From Verrucomicrobiia bacterium (GTDB lineage Bacteria; Verrucomicrobiota; Verrucomicrobiia; Verrucomicrobiales; DEV007), in NCBI GenBank assembly GCA_020439945.1, contig JAGRPB010000001.1, positions 1 through 64,000 of the forward strand: DNA of 64,000 bases, read 5' to 3'. Made by a program: the position numbers and the translations under genes. Below the pieces are notes generated by a model. It worked only from the letters and a program-made list of their open reading frames with translations. It was not told where the DNA came from and did not search any database. Positions 26,000-36,163 of this stretch are shown here, in pieces. Positions within the stretch are counted from its first letter, which is position 1. Each line of letters opens with the position of its first letter.

Positions 26000-26046
26000 G
26001 TCGAAATAATCTGCGCTTGTCTGCGTTCTCTGCGGTCAAAAAATTC

Positions 26047-27231
26047 TCACAGAGAAATCTGAACCGCCGCCGAAGCACGGCGCGCCTTTTCCCGAGCCTC
26101 GTCGATCGATCCTCCGCGAGCGATGCAAACGCCCATGCGGCGCTTGCCTTTGACGGCGGGTTTCCCAAAAAGCCGTAGCTGTGTGTCGGGCTCGGTGAGG
26201 GCGGCCTCGAGATTTCCAAAAGCGACCTGCTCGCTGTGACCCTCGACCAGGATGACGCAGGAGGCGGAGGGGCCATGCTGACAGATGTTCGGAATGGGGA
26301 GACCGAGAATGGCGCGGGCATGGAGCGCGAACTGCGAAAGGTCCTGCGAGATCATCGTGACCATGCCCGTGTCATGCGGGCGCGGGGAAACTTCGCTGAA
26401 CCAGACATCGTCGCCCTTGATGAACAACTCGACGCCGAAAATACCGCGTCCCCCGAGGGCGTCGGTGATGGCCTTGGCATACTCGCGCGCCTTGGTGAGC
26501 GCGGCGTCGGTCATTGGTTGAGGCTGCCAACTTTCGCGGTAGTCGCCATCCACCTGCACGTGGCCGATCGGATCGCAGAACGCGGTCCCGGTGGCGTGCC
26601 GGATGGTGAGTTGGGTGATCTCGTAGTCGAAGTCGACAAAGCCCTCGACGATCACCTTTCCCGCCCCGGCGCGCCCGCCTTCCTGGGCATATTTCCAGGC
26701 AGCTTCGACATCGGCTTCGGTCTTCACGGTGCTCTGCCCTTTCCCGGAACTGCTCATGATCGGCTTAACCACACAAGGTAGGCCAATCTCGGAGATGGCG
26801 GCGCGGTATTCCTCCTCGGTGGCGGCAAAGCGGTAGGGCGAAGTCTGGAGTCCGAGTTCCTCGGCGGCGAGACGGCGGATGCCTTCTCGGTTCATGGTGA
26901 GTTGCGTGGCTCGCGCCGTCGGAATGATGGTGGCGACTTTTTCACTCTCCAGCGCGGCGAGTGTGTCGGTGGCGATGGCTTCGACTTCCGGAACGACATA
27001 GTCCGGTTTTTCCAGTTCGATCACCCTGCGCAGCGCCTCTCCATCGAGCATCGAGACGACATGCGAACGATCCGCGACCTGCATGGCCGGTGCGTTGGCA
27101 TAGGCATCAACGGCGATCACTTCGACACCGTAGCGCTGGAGCTCGATGACGACTTCCTTGCCGAGTTCGCCAGAGCCGCAAAGGAGGACTTTCGTCGCGG
27201 TGGGAGAGAAAGGGGTGCCGATGGTGGTCAT
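26047..27231 (-). CDS. purT: Formate-dependent phosphoribosylglycinamide formyltransferase (GAR transformylase 2)
   Basis: The 394-residue cytosolic enzyme has the ATP-grasp layout and near-identical length of known PurT (about 392). Recognisable segments include the N-terminal [19 protein letters not shown], the ATP-grasp loop SSSGKGQS and [13 protein letters not shown]. It makes formyl-GAR from GAR, formate and ATP in purine synthesis, bypassing folate-dependent PurN. It is not functionally linked to the flanking esterase or MBL genes. There is a 47-base spacer to the esterase. Confidence 0.97.
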   Translation of the reverse strand: MTTIGTPFSPTATKVLLCGSGELGKEVVIELQRYGVEVIAVDAYANAPAMQVADRSHVVSMLDGEALRRVIELEKPDYVVPEVEAIATDTLAALESEKVATIIPTARATQLTMNREGIRRLAAEELGLQTSPYRFAATEEEYRAAISEIGLPCVVKPIMSSSGKGQSTVKTEADVEAAWKYAQEGGRAGAGKVIVEGFVDFDYEITQLTIRHATGTAFCDPIGHVQVDGDYRESWQPQPMTDAALTKAREYAKAITDALGGRGIFGVELFIKGDDVWFSEVSPRPHDTGMVTMISQDLSQFALHARAILGLPIPNICQHGPSASCVILVEGHSEQVAFGNLEAALTEPDTQLRLFGKPAVKGKRRMGVCIARGGSIDEAREKARRASAAVQISL

Positions 27232-27279
27232 GATCCGGTGAGGATAAACATGACCCGGCCGGTTTGCTCACCCCTTTTT

Positions 27280-28224
27280 TCAAAAAGCCCACTCGGCCTG
27301 CTGCACGGTCGGATCCGCCACGGAAGCCGAATGACTTCCCTTCGAAGGCCTCGCCTTCGCGTTGTAGGGGCGGGCGGAGTCTTCGCGAACCACCGATTCT
27401 GCCAATGGCGGAGACGGAGCGACCGCTTGTGGACGCGCCGCCTCTCGGAGCGGCAATGGTTTTTTCTGACAGGCGCATTCCACCGACACATCGGGCCAGC
27501 CAGCCTTCGCGAGTTCGCGGTAAATGGTTTCGATCGCCACGTCGGGCGCGTTGCAGTCGCGGCTGAGGTGGCCGAGGACCACGCGGTGGAGGCGTTCGCT
27601 GGCGATGGAGAGGATCAATTCGGCCGTCTGATCGTTGGAAAGATGTCCGTGTCGCGAACTGATCCGCTGCTTGGTGGCCCACGGGCGCCTGGTGTCGTTC
27701 ACCAGCATGGTCTCGTCGTAATTGGCCTCGACGAACAGGGTATCCACCGCCTGCAACCGGTCGCGGATCAGGGTGGTGGCCTGGCCCACATCGCTGAGGA
27801 TTCCGACCGCGCAACTCCGGTCGGTGTCGCGAATCACGTAGCCGACAGGATCCACCGCATCATGAGGCACCGAAAAACTCTCGAAATGCAGCGAACCGAT
27901 CTCGAAGGCGGCTCCGGCCTCGAATTTCTTCCACGGCACCCGGCTGCGGGTGAGACCTTCGCCGACCACCGTGCAGGTGTCGCGCGTGCCATAGACCGGC
28001 AAGGGGCGTTTGCGGCAGAAAACGTCCAAACCGCCGCAGTGGTCACCGTGCTCGTGAGTCAGCACCACGGCATTGATGCTCTCCGGGTCAATCCCGATGG
28101 CTTCAAGTCGAAGAGTCAACTGCTTGGCGCTCAGGCCGGCATCGATCAGGACCCTCGTCTCACCATGACAGATCACGGCGCTGTTGCCCGCGCTGCCGCT
28201 GCCGAGAACCGAGAATCGCAACAT
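27280..28224 (-). CDS. MBL-fold metallo-hydrolase (YycJ/WalJ-like)
   Basis: Starting at the ATG at 28224 (314 residues), the protein opens with FSVLGSGSAGNS and contains the zinc motif THEHGDHCGG near 57-66, then further metal ligands (GHLSRDCN near 215). This is the pattern of YycJ/WalJ-type metallo-beta-lactamase proteins proposed as nucleases or phosphodiesterases. The last roughly 65 residues, after CACQKKP, are a low-complexity Pro/Ala/Ser-rich tail not needed for the fold. Cytosolic; 48 bases downstream of it lies purT. Confidence 0.88.
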   Translation of the reverse strand: MLRFSVLGSGSAGNSAVICHGETRVLIDAGLSAKQLTLRLEAIGIDPESINAVVLTHEHGDHCGGLDVFCRKRPLPVYGTRDTCTVVGEGLTRSRVPWKKFEAGAAFEIGSLHFESFSVPHDAVDPVGYVIRDTDRSCAVGILSDVGQATTLIRDRLQAVDTLFVEANYDETMLVNDTRRPWATKQRISSRHGHLSNDQTAELILSIASERLHRVVLGHLSRDCNAPDVAIETIYRELAKAGWPDVSVECACQKKPLPLREAARPQAVAPSPPLAESVVREDSARPYNAKARPSKGSHSASVADPTVQQAEWAF

Positions 28225-28339
28225 GATCGAATCGAGAGGTGGGAACGCCGAACCGAGAAATCCGGTCGGAAAGCCCATTCTAGATACTTAATTTTGTCGA
28301 AACAACCGAAAAGGCGGGTCGCGGAATAATCTAACGATT

Positions 28340-29389
28340 CTACATCGGCGCATTTTCAGCCCCAGCTTCGGATATTACGCGGTCCCGGCCTCGCCAGATC
28401 ACGGCGACGAAGCTGCCGATGAGGCAATGAAACAAAGCGCTGATGGCACTGGGGACCGGGGCCAGGGCTGCCTGGGCGACGTCGGGGAATTGGGCGGCGA
28501 ACTTGCCACTCGAGGCCAGGGTGCTGCCAAGACCGGAATTCTGCATGCCGACCTCGATGCTGACAGTGCGGCGATCGATCACGGGCAGACCCAGGAGTTT
28601 CGAGAGCAGGTAACCGAGCCCGAATCCCCCGGAGTGGAGCAAAAGCACCACGAACATCAGGATACCGGCATGCTCGCAGATGAGATCCTTCGTCGCCGCG
28701 ATGATCCCGCCGACAATCAGGACGATGATGACTACGGAAAGGACCGGCGACCACGGTGTGACGTAGCGGACCACCCTGGGGAAGAAGCGGTTGAAAAACA
28801 CGCCCGCCAGAACGGGAACCAGCACCACGCCGACCATGTCGAGAAACAGACTGACGCGATCGATATCGACGTAGGTTCCCGCCAACCAGCCGGTCAGCAG
28901 CGGTGTCAGGATGATGGCCAGCAGGGTCGAGGTCATCGTCATCAACACGCTGAGCGCGAGATTCCCGCGGGCCAGGTAGGTGACCACATTTGACGCCGTT
29001 CCTCCCGGACAGCAGGAAACGAGGATCAGCCCGACCGCCAGCCCGCTTGGCAGGGCGAATCCACGGGCCAGCGACACGCCCAGCAGCGGCATGATGAGAA
29101 ACTGGCAACCCACTCCGACGAGCACCTTTTTCGGCGTGGTCAGGACAGACCGGAAGTCGTCGGTCGTCAGCGTGATGCCCATGCCGAACATGATGAGTCC
29201 CAGGCCGATGCTGATCAATGGCACGTCGAAGATGCGGTTGCTGCGATCGACGAACCAGACAAAGTGATCGGGCACGAACCAGGCCCAGACACAGCCGAGC
29301 ACCGTCCAGAGGGCGAAAAGCCGGGTGATCTGTTCGAAAAAGCGGGTCACGACGTGGGGGAAAGCGGAGCCGCATGGTGGCCGATCCAC
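28340..29389 (-). CDS. Bile acid:sodium symporter (BASS) family transporter
   Basis: The 349-residue protein (GTG start at 29389; a GTG at 29350 would shorten it by 13 residues and is also plausible) has about nine to ten membrane helices. It carries the BASS motifs CCPGGTASNVVTYLARGN (after helix 4) and EVGMQNSGLG (second half), which form the crossed discontinuous helices and sodium sites. Members import organic anions such as pantoate, pyruvate or bile acids. The substrate here is unknown. It is divergent from ndk, with a 95-base spacer. Confidence 0.92.
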   Translation of the reverse strand: MDRPPCGSAFPHVVTRFFEQITRLFALWTVLGCVWAWFVPDHFVWFVDRSNRIFDVPLISIGLGLIMFGMGITLTTDDFRSVLTTPKKVLVGVGCQFLIMPLLGVSLARGFALPSGLAVGLILVSCCPGGTASNVVTYLARGNLALSVLMTMTSTLLAIILTPLLTGWLAGTYVDIDRVSLFLDMVGVVLVPVLAGVFFNRFFPRVVRYVTPWSPVLSVVIIVLIVGGIIAATKDLICEHAGILMFVVLLLHSGGFGLGYLLSKLLGLPVIDRRTVSIEVGMQNSGLGSTLASSGKFAAQFPDVAQAALAPVPSAISALFHCLIGSFVAVIWRGRDRVISEAGAENAPM

Positions 29390-29484
29390 AGGTCTCAGTC
29401 GATGCGGAATTTTCCCTTTCCAAGCGGGGGTTTCGAGCTACTGGTAACGCCCCTAAATTTCATCGACCCGAAACCCGAAATTCC

Positions 29485-29910
29485 ATGGCCACAGAGCGCT
29501 CCCTGATCCTCCTGAAACCCGATTGTGTGCAGAAAAAACTCTGCGGTGAAGTCATCAAACGATTCGAAGACGCCGGGTTCACGATTCGCGGCACGAAAAT
29601 GATGCGGCTGACGAACGAGTTGTTGGCCGAGCACTATTCCCACATCGCCGATCGTCCGTTTTTCCCCGAGATCGTCGAATTCATGCAATCCACGCCGGTC
29701 ATCGCGTTGGTGTTGGAGGGCGACGACGTGGTCGCCAAGGTGCGCGACATGCTTGGGCCCACGAATTCCAAGGAAGCCGCCAAGGGAACCATCCGCGGCG
29801 ATTTCGGTGGCGACATGATGGTGAATGTCTGTCACGCCTCCGATTCCCCCGAGAACGGCGAGATCGAGGTGAAGCGTTTCTTCGCTGATGGCGAAGTCTT
29901 CGATTACTGA
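29485..29910 (+). CDS. ndk: Nucleoside diphosphate kinase
   Basis: The ATG at 29485 starts a 141-residue protein matching the family length. SLILLKPD opens the first strand and the active-site loop NVCHASDS contains the phospho-His (His117). It exchanges the terminal phosphate between ATP and other NDPs. A longer frame to 29374 overlaps the divergent BASS gene and is not supported. Repeat copy B follows 23 bases after the stop. Confidence 0.97.
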   Translation: MATERSLILLKPDCVQKKLCGEVIKRFEDAGFTIRGTKMMRLTNELLAEHYSHIADRPFFPEIVEFMQSTPVIALVLEGDDVVAKVRDMLGPTNSKEAAKGTIRGDFGGDMMVNVCHASDSPENGEIEVKRFFADGEVFDY

Positions 29911-29932
29911 GTTCGCTTCGGCGGGTCGACTT

Positions 29933-29964
29933 GACCCTGTTGGGTCGCGGACCTGACAGGGTTG
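29933..29964 (+). repeat. Palindromic repeat, copy B (core TCGCGGAYYTGA)
   Basis: Arms ACCCTGTTGGGTC (29934-29946) and GACCTGACAGGGT (29950-29962) surround GCG and pair except for two positions that could be non-canonical. It lies 3' of ndk in the same orientation as ndk and before the AsmA-like gene. It may terminate ndk transcription or protect the mRNA end. Confidence 0.75.
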
Positions 29965-30032
29965 CCTCGATAGCCGCCGCCCCGGCTTGCGCTGGGCGAT
30001 GGATCGGGCGAGGCTTGGCACGCACGCGCGTG

Positions 30033-32561
30033 ATGCGAATCTTTCGTCGTTTTCTCCTGATCCTGTTGTTGCTGGTGGCCGGCGTGGCCATCTGGGGGGC
30101 GGTCTATGCGCAGAAGAAGGGGTTCACCCGCACCTGGCGCGAACTGGTGGAGGGCGAATTCGCCAAGCGTGGTTACTACGTCGATATCGGAAAGCTGACG
30201 CTCGGGCCGTTCCAGGGGCTGGTGGCGGAGGACGTGCGTTTTTTCCAGGATCCGCAGCGCCGCCGCGAATTGGCGTTCGTCGACAATGTGATCCTCGACC
30301 TCGACCTCAGCGACGTGCTGAATCGCGATCTGACCGTCAACACCCTGGACGTGCAGGACGCGCAGTTGACCCTGCCGCTGACGCCGGGGCGGCGAGACAG
30401 CGAATTGCTGAAGGTGAACGACTTCTCGGCGCGACTGGTGGTGACGGAAAGTCAGATCGAAGTGGTTCGCGCCCAGGCCGAGTTGGCGGGTTTCATTGTC
30501 TCGATGAAAGGGTCGCTTTATCGGCCCCCACGTCAGGTTACGCCCGCGGAGGAGACGGAGGAGGAATTGGAGGCCCAGCGAGAGCAGTTGTTGGAAATCC
30601 GGCGCCGGTTCGACCGGGTGCAGCGGGTGCTGGATGAGCTGAACACCTTTTCTTTTGCCAAGGACAACCCCCCGCGATTGGAAATCGAGTTCGCCGGCGA
30701 CCTGGCCGATCTTTCCCACCTGAAGACGACGGTGTTGCTGTCGGCGTCGGATTTTCGCCGCGAAACGGAGCGGGGTTTCTACGCGGTGAAGAAGCTGACC
30801 GCGCAGGCGGAGTACGACGGCGACAAGCAGCTCGGCCTGCTGAAAGACCTGCTTCTCCGGGACGATGTGGGTGACATTCGCCTGCGTGCGGAATGGCCGG
30901 TGGCGGAGAAGGCGATTCATTTCGAGGTGGAATCGTCGGCGAATCTCTCCGCGCTGGCGGGGTCGATCTGGACGAATCCGCAATTGGGCGAGGTCGTTTT
31001 CTACTCGGCGCCGCGGGTGAAAGCGGAGGGAACCCTGCACCTGGCTGAAGTGGGCCGGGTCGCCTGGCCGCGATTGCCGCTGAACATGATGGGGGAACTG
31101 CGTTGCGACCGATTCGGCAGTCGCGGGGCGGTCTTCGACGGGATGGAACTGCAATTCTCCGTTTCGGGTGACCGCTACTATGTGAGAAACCTGCGACTGG
31201 ACCACAAATCGGGGCTGATGTTGGCGAACCTGATGTTCGATCCGTCCCTGACCGATGACCGTTTCCGGTTCCAGAGCGAGATTCGGATGGATCCCTCCGT
31301 GCTGATGCCGTTCGTGACGTCCGAGCGTACCAAGCATTTTCTCTCCGATTGGCAGTTCGACGAAAACTCGGCCATCTACTTCGCGGCTCTCGGAGAGGGA
31401 ACCTCGATCGATCCCGCTTCCTGGAATACCCGTGGCGTGATCGATTTGCGACAGTTTCGGCGGCGCTCGATTTCGTTCGATCACCTGGAAACCGAATACG
31501 AGTCGAAGGATGCGGTGCACGATTTCCGCAACCTGACCGTGGAGCGTCCGGAAGGCCAATTGACCGCCGCACTGGTGAGGCACCGGGTGCGGGAGCGCAC
31601 CTGGGAGACGGAGGATCTCCACAGCACCCTGGACCTGATGGCCACGCTTCGGGCGGTGGCACCGTCGACGGCGAAAGCCCTCACCGCGTTTCGTTTCAGT
31701 CACCCGCCGGAGGTGAAAATGTCGGGCCTGGTGGACAGCCGCGAGCCGTCGGGCGACGGCGAAATGCCGCCGCCACGTCATGATTTCGAACTGAGCTTCG
31801 AGAGCGATCATCCGGCGACGTTCCAGTTTCTCGGTAGACCTCTGCCTCTCATGGCGCCGAAAGGAACGGTGCGGGCGGGAGACGGGAAGTTGCGTCTGGA
31901 GACGTTCGAGGCCGGATTGTTCGGCGGCACGGCGTCCGCGACCTTTGAGACGGATCGTCTCGAGTCGGATCGCACTTACCTCGCCACGATCTCCGGTCAG
32001 GATCTCGCCTACGGGGATTTGCTTCGGCTCTACGGAAACAGTGAACGTCCGGCGGAAGGAACCTGGAGTGGCCAACTCGACTTCTCCGGTCGTTTTGGTG
32101 ATCCGAAGTCGATGGCCGGAGATGGGTCGGTGACGCTGAAGGACGGGAATTTGCTGGCGATGCCGGTCTTTTCTCCGGTAGTGGATGGCCTGATGGCGTC
32201 GTTGGCGGCCCTGCGGACCCGGGAAATCGAAAAGCAGCAGGCCCGGGAGGCGGAGGCGGAAAAACCGGGGTCGGACGCTGTCGAATCGATTTCCGAAAAG
32301 CCCGACGAAACCGCGGTTCCGGTTGGTGCTCAGTCACGGGTAAAGCTGGCGGACGGGACGATCGCGTTTCCCGATCTGCGTGCGACCACCGATTTGCTGA
32401 AGATCGAAGGCATCGGAAAGGTGGACGGAACTTCGAAGACGGTTGATTTCGACCTCAACGCCAGCCTGCTTGATCTCCCGGGCATCGGCGTCGGCCTGAA
32501 GGGATCGGGTGCTCTCGCCGCGCCGGAGTGGCGCCTGAAATTGCCCGGGAAAGGCCGCTGA
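30033..32561 (+). CDS. AsmA-like membrane-anchored protein
   Basis: I start at the ATG at 30033 (842 residues), which places a basic residue cluster and one transmembrane helix (FLLILLLLVAGVAIWGAVYA) at the N-terminus. An extension to 29931 would read through repeat copy B. The long beta-rich body (YVDIGKLTLGPFQGL..., VEDVRF repeats) and the C-terminal section (VTLKDGNLLAMPVF ... IEGIGKVDGTSKTVDFDLNA) fit the AsmA/TamB-like superfamily, which bridges inner and outer membranes for lipid transport. A low-complexity KQQAREAEAEK segment lies near residue 735. It is followed 126 bases later by lepA. Confidence 0.82.
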   Translation: MRIFRRFLLILLLLVAGVAIWGAVYAQKKGFTRTWRELVEGEFAKRGYYVDIGKLTLGPFQGLVAEDVRFFQDPQRRRELAFVDNVILDLDLSDVLNRDLTVNTLDVQDAQLTLPLTPGRRDSELLKVNDFSARLVVTESQIEVVRAQAELAGFIVSMKGSLYRPPRQVTPAEETEEELEAQREQLLEIRRRFDRVQRVLDELNTFSFAKDNPPRLEIEFAGDLADLSHLKTTVLLSASDFRRETERGFYAVKKLTAQAEYDGDKQLGLLKDLLLRDDVGDIRLRAEWPVAEKAIHFEVESSANLSALAGSIWTNPQLGEVVFYSAPRVKAEGTLHLAEVGRVAWPRLPLNMMGELRCDRFGSRGAVFDGMELQFSVSGDRYYVRNLRLDHKSGLMLANLMFDPSLTDDRFRFQSEIRMDPSVLMPFVTSERTKHFLSDWQFDENSAIYFAALGEGTSIDPASWNTRGVIDLRQFRRRSISFDHLETEYESKDAVHDFRNLTVERPEGQLTAALVRHRVRERTWETEDLHSTLDLMATLRAVAPSTAKALTAFRFSHPPEVKMSGLVDSREPSGDGEMPPPRHDFELSFESDHPATFQFLGRPLPLMAPKGTVRAGDGKLRLETFEAGLFGGTASATFETDRLESDRTYLATISGQDLAYGDLLRLYGNSERPAEGTWSGQLDFSGRFGDPKSMAGDGSVTLKDGNLLAMPVFSPVVDGLMASLAALRTREIEKQQAREAEAEKPGSDAVESISEKPDETAVPVGAQSRVKLADGTIAFPDLRATTDLLKIEGIGKVDGTSKTVDFDLNASLLDLPGIGVGLKGSGALAAPEWRLKLPGKGR

Positions 32562-32687
32562 AGCCCGAATCGGCGCGTTCCGAGGGTTTCGCAGCTCCCG
32601 CTTTACTTTCGGACCCTGTCCACGTAGTTTCCGGCCCGCCAGACGGCCCTGCGATTGAGGGCGTGGCGTTGTTTTTCTCGTCCCTCC

Positions 32688-34487
32688 ATGTCGACTGAAC
32701 TGACACGAAATTTCTCGATCATTGCCCACATCGATCACGGGAAGACCACGCTCTCGGACCGGCTCCTCGAGTCGACCCAGACGATCACCCAACGGGAAAA
32801 GCAGGATCAGCTCCTGGATTCGATGGATCTGGAGCGCGAGCGCGGCATTACGATCAAGTCGCATCCGGTGACGATGAAATACCCGGCGAAAGACGGGAAG
32901 ACCTATCAGCTGAACCTGCTCGACACCCCCGGTCACGTCGATTTCTCCTACGAAGTCAGCCGGAGCCTGGCCGCCTGTGAAGGCGCGCTCCTGCTCGTCG
33001 ATGCCGCCCAGGGCGTGGAAGCCCAGACGGTGGCGAATGTGCACCTGGCCGATAAGCAGAATCTGACGGTCATCCCGGTGATCAACAAGATCGACCTGCC
33101 GGCCGCCGACGTGCCGAAGGTGAAAAAACAGATCGAGGACATCATCGCGATTCCCGCCGAGGAAGCGATCGAGGCCAGCGCCAAGATGGGCATCGGGATC
33201 GAAGATATCCTGGAAGCCATCGTCGCGCGAGTGCCGGCGCCGGACGAACCGGAAGACGACAAGCTGCGCGCCCTGGTCTTCGATTCCGTCTTCGATACCT
33301 ACCGAGGTGTAGTCAGCTACGTGCGGGTGATTTCCGGCGAGATCAAGCGCGGCACGCCGATCAAGATGATGAGCACCGGGAAAACCTACGAGGTCAAGGA
33401 GACCGGGGTTTTCACGCCGAAGATGCAGGCGCGCGACCGCCTGGTGACCGGTGACGTGGGTTACCTGATCGCGAACATGAAGACGTCGACCGAGGTGAAA
33501 ATCGGCGACACCATCACCGACTCGCGGTTCCCTTGTGAAGCACCGTTGCCGGGTTTCAAAGAGATCCAGCCGATGGTTTTCGCGGGGATCTATCCGGTCG
33601 CCTCGGACGATTTCGAACAGCTCAAGCTCGCCATGGGCAAGCTGCAGATTAACGACGCCGCTTTCACCTACCAGGCCGAAAGCTCGGCCGCGCTCGGCTT
33701 CGGATTTCGCTGCGGATTCCTCGGCCTGCTTCACATGGAGATCGTGCAGGAGCGCCTCCGTCGCGAGTTCGACATGGACGTGATCTCGACCTACCCGGGC
33801 GTGATCTACAAGGTGAAGATGACCGACGGCGAGGAGATCGAGGTCGACAATCCGAGTTACCTGCCCGAGCCGCAGCTGATCGAGGAGATTCGCGAACCCG
33901 TGGTGCGGGTTTTCATCATGGTGCCGAACGAAAACATCGGCGACATGATGCAGTTGGTGGCCGAGAAACGCGGCGAATTGGAAAACACCGAGACGATCGA
34001 CAGCGCACGCGTGATGCTGAAGGCGATCCTGCCGCTGAACGAGATCCTGGTCGATTTCAACGACAAGCTGAAGAGCGTGACGCGCGGCTACGGCAGCATG
34101 GATTACGAGCATGCCGGTTACCGTGCCGCCAAGCTCGTGAAGATGGAAATGATGATCAGCGGCGAGCCGGTCGATGCCTTTTCCACCATCGTGCATCGCG
34201 ACAAGGCCGAAGCGCGGGGACGTCATCTGGCGGCGAAGCTGAAGGAAGTGATTCCCCAGCAGATGTTCCAGGTCGCCATCCAGGCGACCATCGGCGGAAA
34301 GATCATCGCCCGCGAAACCATCCGGGCGATGCGGAAAAACGTGACCGCCAAATGCTACGGCGGTGACATCACCCGAAAACGCAAACTTCTCGAGAAGCAG
34401 AAGGAAGGGAAGAAGCGGATGAAGGCGATCGGCAAGGTCAACATCCCGCAGGAAGCCTTCATCCAGGTGCTGAAAACCAGCAACTGA
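32688..34487 (+). CDS. lepA: Elongation factor 4 (LepA GTPase)
   Basis: The ATG at 32688 gives 599 residues, the usual length. GTPase motifs are the P-loop AHIDHGKTT (13-21), [15 protein letters not shown] and NKIDLP. The C-terminal GYGSMDYE motif and the LepA-specific C-terminal domain ([19 protein letters not shown]) distinguish it from EF-G. It binds ribosomes and affects translocation/initiation fidelity. It is followed 31 bases later by lepB, the arrangement seen in many bacteria. Confidence 0.98.
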   Translation: MSTELTRNFSIIAHIDHGKTTLSDRLLESTQTITQREKQDQLLDSMDLERERGITIKSHPVTMKYPAKDGKTYQLNLLDTPGHVDFSYEVSRSLAACEGALLLVDAAQGVEAQTVANVHLADKQNLTVIPVINKIDLPAADVPKVKKQIEDIIAIPAEEAIEASAKMGIGIEDILEAIVARVPAPDEPEDDKLRALVFDSVFDTYRGVVSYVRVISGEIKRGTPIKMMSTGKTYEVKETGVFTPKMQARDRLVTGDVGYLIANMKTSTEVKIGDTITDSRFPCEAPLPGFKEIQPMVFAGIYPVASDDFEQLKLAMGKLQINDAAFTYQAESSAALGFGFRCGFLGLLHMEIVQERLRREFDMDVISTYPGVIYKVKMTDGEEIEVDNPSYLPEPQLIEEIREPVVRVFIMVPNENIGDMMQLVAEKRGELENTETIDSARVMLKAILPLNEILVDFNDKLKSVTRGYGSMDYEHAGYRAAKLVKMEMMISGEPVDAFSTIVHRDKAEARGRHLAAKLKEVIPQQMFQVAIQATIGGKIIARETIRAMRKNVTAKCYGGDITRKRKLLEKQKEGKKRMKAIGKVNIPQEAFIQVLKTSN

Positions 34488-34518
34488 CCCCTTTTCCTGG
34501 AATCCAGAAAACCCCATC

Positions 34519-35724
34519 ATGGCCAGCGAATCCCAGACCAAGAAAGCCAACGACAAGAAGTCGCTCGAAGGACCCGCCACCGCCAAGCATCTCAAGGAAG
34601 GCAAACTGCTGCTCAAGGGGGTTCGGAAATTTCTCCGCTACAACGACGATCTCATTTCCGACGATCGAAAGGCGTTGATCGCCGAGGACGAGACCGAGTT
34701 TCGCGAGGCGCTCGATTCCAGTGGCGTGCAGGTCAAGGAACTGGAGGAAAAGGCCGGAAAACTGACCGAGACCTGTGAGAAATCGGTCAAGGGATACCAG
34801 CGCCCCTCGGCGATGAAGGAAAACATCGAGGTGATCTTCGTGGCCGTGGTGATCGCCATGGGCATCCGCGCCTATTTTGCGCAGCCGTTCAAGATTCCGA
34901 CCGGTTCCATGCAGCCGACCCTCAATGGGGTGATCGGTCATCCGGATGAGTCCATCAATCCAAATCACGAATACACGACCAACGCCGAGGAACCGGGCGC
35001 GCTGGAGCGGTTGTGGGAGAAATTCTGGTACGGGCGCACTTGGGTGAACATCGTCGCTGACCGGGATGACGTCGTTCTGCTCACCCCTCGAGCCGGTTAT
35101 CGCGAGGAGACGCATTTCAAATTCTTCACTCGCACCTATCTCCCCATGCAGAGCGGGAGCGTTTTCAAGATCCCCGGCACCATCACCAAGGTTCAGGACC
35201 TGATCAATCCTCGTCTCTATACGAATTCCATCGTGAAAAAAGGGGACGTCATCGCCCGCGGTTATGTCGAGACCGGTGACCAGGTGATTGTCGACAAGTT
35301 CAGCTACCATTGGATCCCCCCGAAACGCGGCGAAGTGTTCGTCTTCACCACCAACGACATTCCCTACATCCAGGCAGGGCTCGATCCGCCCGAGATGGGT
35401 TCCCAGCACTACATCAAGCGGCTGGCCGGCAAGCCCGGCGATCATCTTGAAGTGAAGGATGGCAAACTTTTCATCGACGGCGAAGTCGCCAAGGAGAAGG
35501 GGTTCCAGAAAGTGATGGAAGGAAAGGATGGCTATCGCGGCTATTCGAATTCGGGCAGCCACCGTGACGTCACGTTGAACCAGGACCAGTATTTCGCGCT
35601 TGGCGACAACAGTTACAACAGCTCCGACAGCCGGACCTGGGGCACCGTTCCACGGAAAAACATCGTCGGCAGGGCGCTGGTCGTCTATCTGCCCTTTGGG
35701 CATCACTGGGGTGTGATTCGTTGA
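34519..35724 (+). CDS. lepB: Signal peptidase I with long N-terminal extension
   Basis: At 401 residues it is longer than typical (about 250-325). A charged, coiled-coil-prone N-terminal part (1-100) precedes a single membrane helix (about 103-118). The catalytic Ser130 lies in TGSMQPTL and the general-base Lys300 in YIKRLAGKPGD; the GDNSxxSxDSRxWG motif is present near the C-terminus. A region of about 100 residues is inserted between the Ser box and the GDQVIVDKF segment. It cleaves Sec signal peptides at the outer face of the inner membrane. It is co-oriented with lepA and probably co-transcribed. Confidence 0.96.
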   Translation: MASESQTKKANDKKSLEGPATAKHLKEGKLLLKGVRKFLRYNDDLISDDRKALIAEDETEFREALDSSGVQVKELEEKAGKLTETCEKSVKGYQRPSAMKENIEVIFVAVVIAMGIRAYFAQPFKIPTGSMQPTLNGVIGHPDESINPNHEYTTNAEEPGALERLWEKFWYGRTWVNIVADRDDVVLLTPRAGYREETHFKFFTRTYLPMQSGSVFKIPGTITKVQDLINPRLYTNSIVKKGDVIARGYVETGDQVIVDKFSYHWIPPKRGEVFVFTTNDIPYIQAGLDPPEMGSQHYIKRLAGKPGDHLEVKDGKLFIDGEVAKEKGFQKVMEGKDGYRGYSNSGSHRDVTLNQDQYFALGDNSYNSSDSRTWGTVPRKNIVGRALVVYLPFGHHWGVIR

Positions 35725-35758
35725 CAGTGGCGTGCCCGAAGCGCTATACCGCAGTGAA

Positions 35759-36163
35759 ATGAATGCCATCCTGCGGTTCTTTTTTCCCCAAATGCTGGGA
35801 AGGGCTTCCTATTTCATTCGCCTCATCTTGGCAAATCTGGCGACGGCGATTCTCTATTTCGGAATCGAAGATGCCGAACACAAAGAGGAGGCGGGCTTCC
35901 TCGTTGGGGTGCTGTTGCTGGCGATGATTCTGCTGACGATCTATGCGGCGATCTACATCATCCTGCCACGAATCCGGGAAATCGGTCTTTCCGGATGGAC
36001 CCTGATCCTGGCCTTCATCCCGGTCGTTGCCGGATTTTTTGGCATGTCGCTGCTGTTTGTTTCCGGATCGAGATTGGGGAAATTCGGTTCGTTTGAAAGC
36101 GAAAGTACGGAGGTTCCGGAAGACGATGGGCCCGCTGATCAGGATAGTGCTGCTTTGGAATGA
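35759..36163 (+). CDS. DUF805-like small membrane protein
   Basis: The ATG at 35759 gives 134 residues; a GTG at 35732 is an alternative. It has hydrophobic segments at about 15-35, 48-70 and 83-105 and the DUF805-like motif PRIREIGLSGW, followed by an acidic C-terminal tail. DUF805 proteins are small inner-membrane proteins of unknown function. The stop overlaps the start of the next gene (ATGA at 36160), so it is translationally coupled to the presqualene synthase. Confidence 0.75.
   Translation: MNAILRFFFPQMLGRASYFIRLILANLATAILYFGIEDAEHKEEAGFLVGVLLLAMILLTIYAAIYIILPRIREIGLSGWTLILAFIPVVAGFFGMSLLFVSGSRLGKFGSFESESTEVPEDDGPADQDSAALE

Noticed and set aside
26010-26036. Three TCTGCG blocks within 27 bases between the esterase and purT genes
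   Set aside because: They resemble common intergenic degenerate repeats, but at this length no copy family can be established within the window.
29904-32075. Long open frame opposite the AsmA-like gene
   Set aside because: It is a GC-rich antisense frame with an Arg/His-rich composition and no motif; the plus-strand AsmA-like frame explains the region.
32334-34616. 760-codon open frame opposite lepA
   Set aside because: lepA is certain on the plus strand; the antisense frame is a codon-bias shadow.
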